Of a stretch of 61,274 bases of DNA, positions 25,512 through 34,191 are shown in pieces. Position 1 is the stretch's first letter. Every line of letters starts with the position of its first letter. This DNA is from Victivallales bacterium (GTDB taxonomy: Bacteria > Verrucomicrobiota > Lentisphaeria > Oligosphaerales > Oligosphaeraceae). The notes beneath the pieces are model-generated. The model worked only from the letters and a program-made list of their open reading frames with translations. It did not search any database and was not told the origin of the DNA. Both the position numbers and the translations under genes were made by a program. The stretch spans positions 1 to 61,274 of the forward strand of contig JAFZIJ010000110.1 of assembly GCA_017554445.1 (NCBI GenBank), read 5' to 3'.

Positions 25512-26463
25512 GGTGTTGTTTGTTGAGAAGCCAGAGGAAGAGCGGACCGCCGATGACAGCTGTCATGACGCCGATGGGAATTTCATGTTGCGTTGATATG
25601 CAACGAGATAGGATGTCGCAAATCATGAGGAAGGCGGCCCCCCAGAGGGCTGTTGTGAGGACGATGTGGCGGTGGATGCAACCGAAGCATTGTCGGACAA
25701 TATGCGGAATGATGAGGCCGCAGAAACTGATGATGCCCGCCATGGCGACCGTTTCGGCGGCGAGAAACGACGCGGCGGCGACGAGAACGACGGTGAGTTT
25801 GCGTGGATTTCCACCGAGATAGAAGGCCTGTGCTTCACCGAGGGCGATAGCGTCGATTTTGTCCGCCATGCAACGGAACATGACCAGCGCGGCGAACAGG
25901 AGCACGACGCCCGGCCAGAGAAGCCGCGGATCCGTGCCCTGCAAATCGCCGAGCGTCCACCACGTAATACCCGCAAGTTCTTCATTCTGAGCAAACGAGA
26001 GAATCTGCACAAGAACGTTGGAGGCGATGGTTCCCGCAATGACGCCCGAAAGGAGCAGGCTTTCCGTGCCGTTGCGGCCGCAACGGCTGATCCAAAGCAC
26101 GATAATTAAAGTAGATATGGCTCCCAGAAAGGCTCCGATTGGAACGGCGAAGACCCATTTGGAATAGAAGCCGAGCACGAACGCCAACGCCGCGCCGATG
26201 CTCGCGCCGCCGGACAGTCCGAGCGTAAACGGCTCCGCCAGCGGATTTCGCAAAACAGCCTGCAAAATCAGTCCCGCTAGCGACAAACTGCCGCCGATGG
26301 TGATGGCCGTGACCATTCGCTGGAAACGTAGCATGAAAAGCGGCCGCAAGTTCTCGAAATCGTGGATGAACGTCATCGGCGAATACCATCTGGCCCCCCA
26401 GCAGATTCCGAGAATCAGCAGGGCGATGTTCAACAGGATGGCGATGATGTCTCGAAGGCGCAT
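25504..26463 (-). CDS. FecCD-family ABC transporter permease
   Basis: 319 residues, about nine to ten transmembrane helices. Typical family stretches are present: GLILQAVLRNPLAEPFTLGLSGGASIGAA (split by helices) and the EAA-like loop near VAMAGIISFCGLIIPHIVR. It forms the homodimeric channel for cobalamin or ferric-siderophore import with the neighbouring ATPase. A 12-bp gap separates it from the binding-protein gene. Confidence 0.93.
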   Translation of the reverse strand: MRLRDIIAILLNIALLILGICWGARWYSPMTFIHDFENLRPLFMLRFQRMVTAITIGGSLSLAGLILQAVLRNPLAEPFTLGLSGGASIGAALAFVLGFYSKWVFAVPIGAFLGAISTLIIVLWISRCGRNGTESLLLSGVIAGTIASNVLVQILSFAQNEELAGITWWTLGDLQGTDPRLLWPGVVLLFAALVMFRCMADKIDAIALGEAQAFYLGGNPRKLTVVLVAAASFLAAETVAMAGIISFCGLIIPHIVRQCFGCIHRHIVLTTALWGAAFLMICDILSRCISTQHEIPIGVMTAVIGGPLFLWLLNKQHHA

Positions 26464-26475
26464 GACGGCAGGCGG

Positions 26476-27261
26476 TTATGGTTTTCTAAGTTGTTCGGCG
26501 AGAAGCTTGTAGCCTTCCGTGATGCGGGGGCCAGGGCGTTGCACAAGATCGTTGTTCGGCAGCATGACGACCTTTCCCTGTTTGACGGCTTTCAGATTGC
26601 CCCAGAAGCGATGCTCCTTCAGATTGTCCCGTTTGGAGGCCGTCCAGACGATGGCGTCCGGCTGATGCTCCAGCAGCCAGTCGTAGGAACTTTTGAAATA
26701 GGCGATTTTCACGTTGCCTGCAATGTTCTCGACGCCAACGCGTTGCAACAGTCCATCCGCCAACGAGCCCGCTCCCGCGACCATCAGCGGCGAATCCCAA
26801 ATGACCCACAGGACCTTTCGTTTGATTTTCGGCAACGGCTTCGCCTCGCGTTCGACGCGTTCGCATTCCGCTTTCGCCGCTTCAGGGCATTTCAGCACGT
26901 CGCCGAGCAGTTTGACCCATTCGACGTATTCCTCTATCGTGCGGCATTGCTTTTGGACGCAACGGATTTTGGCGTTTTCCATGACGGTGCGGACGCCTGG
27001 ATTGATTAAGTCATTTGTGATGACAAGCGTTGGACGAAGCGTGAGGATGCGCTCCATGTCCGGATCCGCGAAACGGCCCGCCACAGGCAGTTTTTTGACC
27101 TCCGGGGGGTAGTCGCACGGCTCGCTTCGAGCGATAAGCTGCCGGCCTTTTCCAAGCTTGAAGACTAGTTCCGTCAAGGCCGGCGACAACGAAATGATGC
27201 GTTCTTCCTGCGCCATGAGCGGCAGCGCGAACAGCAATAAGATGGAGAAGAGTTTGTTCAT
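26476..27261 (-). CDS. BtuF-like periplasmic substrate-binding protein
   Basis: 261 residues with a signal peptide (MNKLFSILLLFALPLMAQ). It is a class III binding protein (two lobes joined by a helix): RIISLSPALTELVFKLG, the RSEPCDYPPEVKKLP segment and the FADPDMERILTLRPTLV segment are typical of BtuF. The cobalamin assignment is favoured by the CDYPPE loop, but a siderophore cannot be excluded, and no cobalamin riboswitch box was seen in the 200-bp leader. A TonB-dependent receptor is not in the window. Confidence 0.85.
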   Translation of the reverse strand: MNKLFSILLLFALPLMAQEERIISLSPALTELVFKLGKGRQLIARSEPCDYPPEVKKLPVAGRFADPDMERILTLRPTLVITNDLINPGVRTVMENAKIRCVQKQCRTIEEYVEWVKLLGDVLKCPEAAKAECERVEREAKPLPKIKRKVLWVIWDSPLMVAGAGSLADGLLQRVGVENIAGNVKIAYFKSSYDWLLEHQPDAIVWTASKRDNLKEHRFWGNLKAVKQGKVVMLPNNDLVQRPGPRITEGYKLLAEQLRKP

Positions 27262-27464
27262 AATGGCAAGCGGTTGCTATCGGTTGCTGATGGCAAAGAT
27301 AGTCATGTTTAATAGAAGTAGAATCCAAACAGCAAAATTTAAAATGTAATCGTTGATGGATGAAAAGTCTAATCAATTGAAGGCAGGAAAAAGCACATGA
27401 AATCGTGTTGTGATGGACGGTCCATAAGCAATCTGGCTATAGATGCTCGCTTCACCCACGGAAC

Positions 27465-28058
27465 TCAATTTTCCAAATCCCTCAGAGTTTGATACATGAA
27501 AATGCATGACTGATCATAAGCAGGCTTAATGCGTTTATGCAGTTCTTGTTCAGCCAATGAGGGCAGGCGCTTGAAACCATAACTTTCGTAGGTTGACATC
27601 AGTTTCTTATATGGCAAGGCAAAAAGATAAAGCATATAGATGCCAAGATACTCTGACAATTGAGTAACAAAAGGAGCAATCAAATCAAGAAACAAAACTT
27701 TGCCTAAACCATGGCTGTTGTATTTTTCTGCAAAGGTTTTATTTATTGCAAAATTAGCCAGTTCAACGCCAGGCAGAGTGTCAAAAGAGATATTTCCAGA
27801 TTCCTTTTTCTCATTGATTGCGATCAATCCCGCTTTCAGAGAGAAATAGCCGACACATTCGTCTGTCACTTTATGACGCACGACATAGGTTCTCATCAGG
27901 TCATTGTATTCATCCTGAAGAGCATATCGTTTGAAATACAATTCCAATCCCTTGCCAGTTTCCCGATGATGGACTTCAAATGTATCCATATCGTCCATGT
28001 CTTTTGGGGAATCTCCTATATGCTCGCATTTCAGAATATCACTTTCCGGCAGTTTCAT
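27465..28058 (-). CDS. GNAT-fold acetyltransferase, possible toxin
   Basis: 197 residues. The acetyl-CoA binding region NSHGLGKVLFLDLI matches the GNAT motif A (G-x-G-K) and a late Y-x-x-x-GF (TYESYGFKRLP) matches motif B, so an N-acetyltransferase fold is likely. It follows and overlaps by 20 bp a 66-residue small gene, the organisation of GNAT-type toxin-antitoxin pairs such as TacT/AtaT, although sequence similarity to those was not checked. Base composition is more AT-rich than its neighbours, suggesting acquisition. Confidence 0.65.
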   Translation of the reverse strand: MKLPESDILKCEHIGDSPKDMDDMDTFEVHHRETGKGLELYFKRYALQDEYNDLMRTYVVRHKVTDECVGYFSLKAGLIAINEKKESGNISFDTLPGVELANFAINKTFAEKYNSHGLGKVLFLDLIAPFVTQLSEYLGIYMLYLFALPYKKLMSTYESYGFKRLPSLAEQELHKRIKPAYDQSCIFMYQTLRDLEN

Positions 28059-28239
28059 TCTCGCTTCCCTTGGCTCCGATTCGTGCCAGTTGCCTGTTGA
28101 TGCGCTTGCAGTCCTTTTTCAATTGAGTATTGTCAAAAGGTTCTGAATGAGTGATTGCGTCAATCACCATGCGCCCAAGTTCAGGCGGCAAATCTGTCAA
28201 GCATGGCTTGCCGTATCTTGTTGGTTTCTGAATACCCAT
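28039..28239 (-). CDS. Small protein upstream of the GNAT gene, possible antitoxin
   Basis: About 66 residues, charged and mainly helical, with LPPELGRMVIDAITHSEPF and a basic KKDCKRINRQLARIG tail. It is not a recognisable ribbon-helix-helix or Xre protein. Its 3' end overlaps the GNAT gene by 20 bp, so the two are probably translated in a coupled way. Start codon choice is open: the GGAGG at 28251-28255 is 11 bp from the ATG at 28239, 2 bp from the ATG at 28248, and overlaps a GTG at 28257. Confidence 0.5.
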   Translation of the reverse strand: MGIQKPTRYGKPCLTDLPPELGRMVIDAITHSEPFDNTQLKKDCKRINRQLARIGAKGSENETAGK

Positions 28240-28332
28240 GTTTTTCATATCCTCCACATTAGTTTATACAAAATATACATATTAATAGAATATGCCATAA
28301 TTGTATAAATGCAAATTTTTTTGAAAAAAAAT

Positions 28333-28358
28333 GGGAGGATCGCGCTCCTGCGCAATCG
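28333..28358 (+). repeat. REP-like hairpin, variant 3
   Basis: GGGAGGATCGCGC, loop TCCT, GCGCAATC: the outer stem is GAT/ATC instead of GGT/ACC and the inner stem GCGC/GCGC, so pairing is kept with changed bases. A partial second arm (AACAGGAGCGCG) follows at 28363-28374. Confidence 0.65.
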
Positions 28359-28386
28359 ACTGAACAGGAGCGCGTAGTTCCGAATC

Positions 28387-31300
28387 TTATTTCTGCATAC
28401 CAATATAAAGATTGACAGGGCCTAAGAGGCCGGCAGGCTGGAGTTTATCGTCTTTGTTCCAATGATGCCATGTCGTGAAGGCGATGCGGCCCGTGGGGCT
28501 CTTCTTGCCTTCCTTGAACCACTGCGGCCATTCTTTCAGCGCGACACCGCGCCATTCGACATCCGGTGGGAGTTGTTCGTCGCCGATGAGACGGTTGATC
28601 CAACGGTTGGTCACTTCAATCCGTAAGTCGTTGCTACCAGCCTTCAGGAGTCCCGTTACATTAATGCGATACGGCGATTTCCAAAGGATACCGCAATCGT
28701 GGCCGTTGACGAAGACGCGGGCGTTGACCATGACATCGCCAAGATCCAGCAGCAACGGCGCATTCGCGAATTGCGCAGGCAGATCGAAGGACTTTTTATA
28801 AGTGGAAGTTCCTGAGAAGTAACGGATTCCGTTGTCGTCGCTATCCGTGTAGGACATGAGTTTCGGGAAGACGGCGGAGGCAGGGGCACCGAGATTCGGC
28901 GGGAACGAGACATTCCATGGGCCGTCGATGGCGATTGGCGCGGGAAGATTTTCGATGGCGATTCTCTGTTCGCCATTCAGCGTCTTGACGGCGAGCGTGC
29001 CGTTGGCCCAAGCGGTCAGACGGATTGCATTGTTGGCCATATGGAGCTCATAAGTCGGTGTGGATGTGACAGATGCGGGAATGGATATTTCGCTGTTTTC
29101 AGCATGGACGGCATGGAAGGGCTTGCCGTCGAACTCATAGTCGATGACGAGCTGCTTGTAGCGCATGGGCGTCGGATCACCACCCATGGTCGCGTTGTTG
29201 GCGGCGAAATTGAGCGTACCATCCTTTGCGACCATTTTCTGTATAAGTTCTGTGACATCTTTTCCGCCAGGCCCTTCGATGGCTTCATAGGAGGCTTTTT
29301 TGATGACGAGTTTGTGTAAAGAGGCATCACTGCCAGCTGGTGTCCAAGTGGTTGCGGCAAAAGCGCTTTCGGCGGCTCTTGTTACGGTTGTTTTGCGGAA
29401 GACGACAAAGATGGAAGCGCCTTGGTCGAGATGCAACTGAACATTGACGGTGCCGTCCTTTTCAACATAAACAGGAGCGGTTTCGCAAACGCCCGTTTCG
29501 GCGTTCCAAAGCTCCGGAACTTTACCGCCTACGCGGAATGTCGCCGTGAAATCGGCGGCGATGCTACGTGCGTTGGTGACGAAATACCAGTCACTTCCAG
29601 TATCATCGCAACGATGCAGATAGCGGATGTCAAGCCTCTTGCCATCGGTGGCGGTAACAGTGAAATCCGGCTGGACGGAAATGGCTTTGAGAACGGCTTC
29701 CGGTGAAACGCCGAAGAAGACGCGCCCTTTGCCAAGTGAGCGAGAGGTTTTCGCCTTACCGTCCATATCGCCCCAAAGCTGTTGCGCAAGAGCGGCTTGG
29801 CGATTGTCGGCTGCGGGATAGTTCGTCAGACCAAGAGGGCTGACGGGCCATTCGCCGAGCAGGATGACAGCACCGTTTTCCGCCAATTCGGCGATTTTCG
29901 CAAGCAGTTCAGGCGTCGCGTTTTTCGTATGTTTGACGATGAGCAATGGGACGGAAAGGCCGCTCGGCAGGACGATGCGACCATCCTTCACGGTAGCGGA
30001 TTCGATGAACGTCTTGGAATCCACGCAGTTGCCGTGGTAACCGTATGGCAGCGCGGGCGACATGTCCATGCCGCAGGGCGCACTTTCGGAAGCGACATAT
30101 AGGGCATCGCTGACGACATGGCCTTGCTGCAGCATGAACTGCGTACGACCGAGATAGGCAAGCCACGCGGGGAACGTACGCCACAACGTGTTATGGCGGT
30201 TGAAGTGGAAGCCCCACTGGCCCATCGTCATGCCGGGCGTCGTGACGGTCCATGGTTGGTGGGCGTAGCTATGGAAGATGAAGCGGTTGACGCCCGCGAT
30301 GTAGGCGTTGTCGCCCTGTATTTTACGGGCGGCGGGATGCATCTGCCAACGGCCATTGGCGGGGTTGGCGGTAAACGTCTCCGTACTGGCGTATTTGCGG
30401 CCATAGACCTGCGCAAGATTGCCCGCCAGATTGGCGTTGCCCGTGCCCGTGGCGTTGGGACCACCCCAGAATTCACCCATGGGAACGTCCGCCTCACGGC
30501 CTTGAAGCAACTGGTCGAACGGTCCGCCGTACGGTTCGGAGAAGAAATCGAGCTTCGATTCATGGCAGAGCTGTTTGAAATAATCCGCGTAGCACTCTGC
30601 GAACAAATCCGTTACGGCGCGGCGATAGTCGTTGAGGAAACGTTCCGTATAATCGGCGGATTCCATGAAACGGCCCGTCAGAATGGGCAGAAGCGGAAGG
30701 ACGTCATAGCCGCGCAGACGGCGGAAATCGTCACGGAACGTGTCCGTCCAGTTCTGGACACCGACTTCATAACTGTCGATTAATGCGCCTTTTAGAGCGG
30801 TTCCCGCCAACGGGCCCGCGTTTTTGACGATCTTGCCCATCATGCCGTCCCATGCGGCTTTGACGGCTTTTTTGGACATTTTGTCGCATTCAAGGCCGCG
30901 ACCGAATTTAGTCGTGGGATGGTTGTAGCGGCCTGTCAGCGTATAGCCAAAGCGGATGATCGTCCATTTTCCGGCGGGCGCGTCCCATGCGAGTTTGCCG
31001 TCGGCATCCATGAATTTGGAAATGTCGATAACACTGTCTTTGGCGATGATGGAAGCGGGCGTCGGATTGGCGCCACGCGCAAAGTTATTGTTTGCAATGA
31101 AATACGCCTTTCCCTGCACATTTTGGATGCGCTGTCCGGGCTGAATGGAAATCTGGACAAGCGGCATTTCGGGCTTGTTGATCGTGACGAATTCGAATTT
31201 GTAGAACCGTGCGTTCTGCGTATCGAAGCTCAACTGGTTGCGGGTGTTGGTCAATGGCGCGTTGCTGATGAATTTATTGAATTTCACACCATCATTGGAA

Positions 31301-32046
31301 CTATAGGCGTTGAGACGGGCAGTGAGCTGATAGACACTGGCCAGTTCAACGCTTATCGTGCCTGCTTCGAACGGCTTGTCGAATTCAAACGTAATAGAAT
31401 CGCCTTCGCCGGCCTTTGTGTGGCGTGGGAATTTGATGGTCCGGCGGACGTTGTCGTTGAGGATGTAGTCCAAACGCTGTTCGCCTTGCAGTGTGGAGGT
31501 TAATTTGGGATTAGCGGCGCGGAAATCGACGTTGTCGCCCGCGATGGACGGAAACGCCAAAACAGCGATGTCGCGATAGAATTCCATGATGGTTTTCGGT
31601 TGCGGAAGTTTGATTTCCAATCGCTTACCACCTTCCGCATAGGTTTCGGAGAACGTGACGGTCTTCATGCCGTCTTCCTTCTTGATCCACGGGCCGCCAC
31701 TGGACGACCAGCCCGGGCAGTTGTGAAGGCAGACTTCCATGCCGTGCGACGCCGCGCATTCGATAGCGTATTGCACCATCGCAAACCATTCAGGCGAAAG
31801 GGTTTTGATATCGCCGTCGGGAAGCCCCTGCCCGATATCCAGAATGGTAAAACCGCCGAGACCCGCCTCGTACATGGCGTCGATGTCGGCTTTGATGCCT
31901 TCCTTTGAGATGTTGTAGTCGAGCCAATGCCACCATGTCTGCGGCTTGGCTTGCATGGGCGGCGCGGCAAAACCGTCGTCAAGATAGTCAGCGTGGATGG
32001 CGACCGCCATGACGGCCATCAGCAATGTAAGAAAGCGTTTCAGCAT
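28387..32046 (-). CDS. Glycoside hydrolase family 106 alpha-L-rhamnosidase
   Basis: 1219 residues with a signal peptide (MLKRFLTLLMAVMAVAIHA). The conserved GH106 opening is present at about 35-70 (TWWHWLDYNISKEGIKADID and AGLGGFTILDIGQGLP). The TIM-barrel core includes EYGGPFDQ-like and DSYEVGVQNW acidic motifs, followed by C-terminal beta-sandwich domains with a galactose-binding-like end (NRLIGDEQLPPDVEW). It would release terminal L-rhamnose from plant or bacterial polysaccharides in the periplasm or outside. The start at 32046 has AAGGAG 6 bp upstream; the in-frame upstream extension lacks a signal sequence. Confidence 0.88.
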   Translation of the reverse strand: MLKRFLTLLMAVMAVAIHADYLDDGFAAPPMQAKPQTWWHWLDYNISKEGIKADIDAMYEAGLGGFTILDIGQGLPDGDIKTLSPEWFAMVQYAIECAASHGMEVCLHNCPGWSSSGGPWIKKEDGMKTVTFSETYAEGGKRLEIKLPQPKTIMEFYRDIAVLAFPSIAGDNVDFRAANPKLTSTLQGEQRLDYILNDNVRRTIKFPRHTKAGEGDSITFEFDKPFEAGTISVELASVYQLTARLNAYSSNDGVKFNKFISNAPLTNTRNQLSFDTQNARFYKFEFVTINKPEMPLVQISIQPGQRIQNVQGKAYFIANNNFARGANPTPASIIAKDSVIDISKFMDADGKLAWDAPAGKWTIIRFGYTLTGRYNHPTTKFGRGLECDKMSKKAVKAAWDGMMGKIVKNAGPLAGTALKGALIDSYEVGVQNWTDTFRDDFRRLRGYDVLPLLPILTGRFMESADYTERFLNDYRRAVTDLFAECYADYFKQLCHESKLDFFSEPYGGPFDQLLQGREADVPMGEFWGGPNATGTGNANLAGNLAQVYGRKYASTETFTANPANGRWQMHPAARKIQGDNAYIAGVNRFIFHSYAHQPWTVTTPGMTMGQWGFHFNRHNTLWRTFPAWLAYLGRTQFMLQQGHVVSDALYVASESAPCGMDMSPALPYGYHGNCVDSKTFIESATVKDGRIVLPSGLSVPLLIVKHTKNATPELLAKIAELAENGAVILLGEWPVSPLGLTNYPAADNRQAALAQQLWGDMDGKAKTSRSLGKGRVFFGVSPEAVLKAISVQPDFTVTATDGKRLDIRYLHRCDDTGSDWYFVTNARSIAADFTATFRVGGKVPELWNAETGVCETAPVYVEKDGTVNVQLHLDQGASIFVVFRKTTVTRAAESAFAATTWTPAGSDASLHKLVIKKASYEAIEGPGGKDVTELIQKMVAKDGTLNFAANNATMGGDPTPMRYKQLVIDYEFDGKPFHAVHAENSEISIPASVTSTPTYELHMANNAIRLTAWANGTLAVKTLNGEQRIAIENLPAPIAIDGPWNVSFPPNLGAPASAVFPKLMSYTDSDDNGIRYFSGTSTYKKSFDLPAQFANAPLLLDLGDVMVNARVFVNGHDCGILWKSPYRINVTGLLKAGSNDLRIEVTNRWINRLIGDEQLPPDVEWRGVALKEWPQWFKEGKKSPTGRIAFTTWHHWNKDDKLQPAGLLGPVNLYIGMQK

Positions 32047-32172
32047 GGGTTCTCCTTTTGGTTGTGATGCCTGTGGACGAATGCCTTTAACTAAAATGTA
32101 ATAGCGTGTAGTCAAAAGTCTAACGATAAGAGAGAATGGCTGTTTTTTTCTAGATTTTAAAATATGATGGCT

Positions 32173-32213
32173 AAAAAAAAAACGTCCACGCGCACGGAAT
32201 GGCGCGTGGACGG
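32173..32213 (-). terminator. Rho-independent terminator of cstA
   Basis: Read on the minus strand, GCCGTCCACGCGC pairs with GCGCGTGGACG around CATTCCGT and is followed by T8 or more. Confidence 0.9.
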
Positions 32214-32237
32214 CTTTGCTTTCAAATCAAATGATGG

Positions 32238-33935
32238 TTAGGCTTGTTTCTGGGCGGCTTTCGTCTCCTTCATCTTCTTGAAGGAGAGGGCGAGAAGCGC
32301 GAGAGCCATAACGAGCAGGAAGGCCGCGATGAAGACCAGCGACCAGTTCTTGTCGATGTTCTGTTTAATCAGAATGACCAACGCCCAGCCGCTGATGATC
32401 AACATGAAGAACATGGGCAGGAGAGCGAAGAGGACGGGCCGTTTTGTGCGCATCAGCCAGAGCGAGACGGCGAGAAGCGTCAACGTTGCAAGTAGCTGAT
32501 TACCAGCACCGAAGATTGGCCAGATGTGGTTGCCTTCGCCGGAGAGGACGAGCCATCCGCCGAGCAAGATGATGATGGTGGTGGAAGTCCAGCGGGAAGC
32601 GAAGAACTGACGCGTGGGGCTCATGGCGGGCTGCGGCGCATCGGCATTGTCGGACGATTCGGCGCTGCCCTTCGGGAGAACCATTTCCTGCCAGATGAAG
32701 CGGGCGAGACGAGCGGCGGTATCAAGCGATGTCAACATGAAGGCGGAAATGGAGAGGCTGACGAAATTGAGCGCGGCATCATACGAAAGACCGAGCTTCG
32801 TGGAGAACTGCGCAAGACCTTTGGCGAAGGCGACCGCCGGCGGAACTTTGTTCGCGCCGCTGAGCATTTCCTTCAGTTCGTCGAGATTGAGATAGCAGAC
32901 ACTGATGATGGTCATGGTCGCGAGAACGCCTTCGATCAGCATGCCGCCGTAGCCGACGGGCAGGACATGGCTTTCCTTAGCGATTTGCTTGGAGGAAGTT
33001 CCGGAAGCGACGATCGCATGGAATCCGGAGCATGCGCCGCAGGCGATCGTGACAAACAGCAACGGGAAGAGGCTCGGTGTGAGCTTTCCTTCGCATGCGA
33101 ACGCGGGAACGTTCAGCGTGGGATGGTAGAAGGCGATGCCGAGGAAGCCGAGAAGCATCATCACATAGAGCAGATAGGAGTTCAGATAGTCACGCGGCTG
33201 CAAAAGCACCCAAACGGGCAGAATGGATGCGCAGAACGCATAGATGAGCAGGACGACGGCCCAGATGTTTGTGGCGGCGGCTTTGCTGCAGTTCGTGAGT
33301 TTCATGAGATCGAGCGGAATGACCGTGCCCAGCCAGACGCAGACGAAAAGCAACGGTACGAAGATGCAGGTGGCCACGGCCAGCGAGAGGATTTTCTTGT
33401 TCGTCAGCACGCCGAAAATAGGCGCGATGAGGATGAAAAGAATGGAGGATGTGGCGACGGCGGGCGTCGTGACAAACGACGATGCGACCTGCGACGTAAA
33501 GACGGCCACGACGAGAATCAACGTGGCGACGCAGAAGAACAAGAAGATCTGGCGGCCTGCGTAGCCAAGCTCTTTTTCAATAATATAGGCGATGGAACGG
33601 CCTTCGTTGCGGACGGAAAGGAACATGGCGGCGAAGTCGTGCATGGAGCCGATGAATATGCAGCCGAGCACGATCCACATCATGGCGGGTCCCCAGCCGA
33701 GATAGGCGGCAAGCACAGGGCCGACGATCGGGCCGGCGCCCGCGATGGAAGCGAAATGGTGGCCGAACAGGACGCAGAGCGGCGTCGGAATGTAGTCGAT
33801 GCCGTCCTTTTTCGTTTCAGACGGGCATGGGCGTGACGGATCGACTCCGAACGTCCGCTTCAGGAAAGCCCCGTAGCCGAAGTACGCGAGCAGGAACAGA
33901 ATGACGACGCCTGACAACAACAGCATGCCGTTCAT
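32238..33935 (-). CDS. cstA: CstA-family carbon starvation/pyruvate-peptide transporter
   Basis: 565 residues, about sixteen transmembrane helices. It carries the CstA signatures: FGHHFASIAGAGPIVGPVLA, the GSMHDFAAMFLSVRNEGRSI loop and the VASGTSSKQI segment. The shorter length (versus about 700 in E. coli CstA) matches the compact group that includes BtsT-like pyruvate/H+ symporters; the substrate may be pyruvate or peptides. AAGGAG lies 9 bp before the ATG. It is flanked upstream by a REP array and downstream by a terminator, so it is probably monocistronic. Confidence 0.9.
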   Translation of the reverse strand: MNGMLLLSGVVILFLLAYFGYGAFLKRTFGVDPSRPCPSETKKDGIDYIPTPLCVLFGHHFASIAGAGPIVGPVLAAYLGWGPAMMWIVLGCIFIGSMHDFAAMFLSVRNEGRSIAYIIEKELGYAGRQIFLFFCVATLILVVAVFTSQVASSFVTTPAVATSSILFILIAPIFGVLTNKKILSLAVATCIFVPLLFVCVWLGTVIPLDLMKLTNCSKAAATNIWAVVLLIYAFCASILPVWVLLQPRDYLNSYLLYVMMLLGFLGIAFYHPTLNVPAFACEGKLTPSLFPLLFVTIACGACSGFHAIVASGTSSKQIAKESHVLPVGYGGMLIEGVLATMTIISVCYLNLDELKEMLSGANKVPPAVAFAKGLAQFSTKLGLSYDAALNFVSLSISAFMLTSLDTAARLARFIWQEMVLPKGSAESSDNADAPQPAMSPTRQFFASRWTSTTIIILLGGWLVLSGEGNHIWPIFGAGNQLLATLTLLAVSLWLMRTKRPVLFALLPMFFMLIISGWALVILIKQNIDKNWSLVFIAAFLLVMALALLALSFKKMKETKAAQKQA

Positions 33936-33952
33936 GGCAACAACTCCTTCTT

Positions 33953-34141
33953 TAGTGGTTAGTGGTTGGGAGGGTCCCGCTCCTGCGGGACCGGTGGTTA
34001 GTGGTTAGTGGTTGGGAGAGGGTCCCGCTCCTGCGGGATCGGTGGTTAGTGGTTGGGAGGGTCCCGCTCCTGCGGGATCGGTGGTTAGTGGTGAGTGGTT
34101 GGGAGGGTCCCGCTCCTGCGGGATCGGTGGTTAGTGGTGAG
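33953..34141. repeat. Array of four REP-like hairpins separated by TTAGTGG heptamers
   Basis: Four variant 1 hairpins (33968-33995, 34014-34043, 34055-34082, 34100-34127) alternate with one to three TTAGTGG words, all in one orientation. Three copies carry GGGATC instead of GGGACC on the right arm, which weakens the outermost pair in the same way, so these three probably arose by local duplication. It lies between fkp and cstA. Confidence 0.9.
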
Positions 34142-34191
34142 TTTTTTTCGGCTGTTTGCACAGCCGACGCTACATTGTAAAATTAGTTGCA

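Noticed and set aside
27262..27464. Cobalamin riboswitch upstream of the BtuF-like operon
   Set aside because: No B12-box-like sequence or riboswitch-sized conserved core could be found in the 200-bp leader.
32526..33836. Plus-strand reading frame of about 436 codons opposite cstA
   Set aside because: Antisense shadow of hydrophobic codons giving a Glu/Asp/Gly-rich product; cstA has all family motifs, ribosome-binding site and terminator.
33953..34141. CRISPR array
   Set aside because: The spacers are themselves repeats (TTAGTGG words), repeat units are perfect hairpins of the dispersed family, and there are no cas genes.
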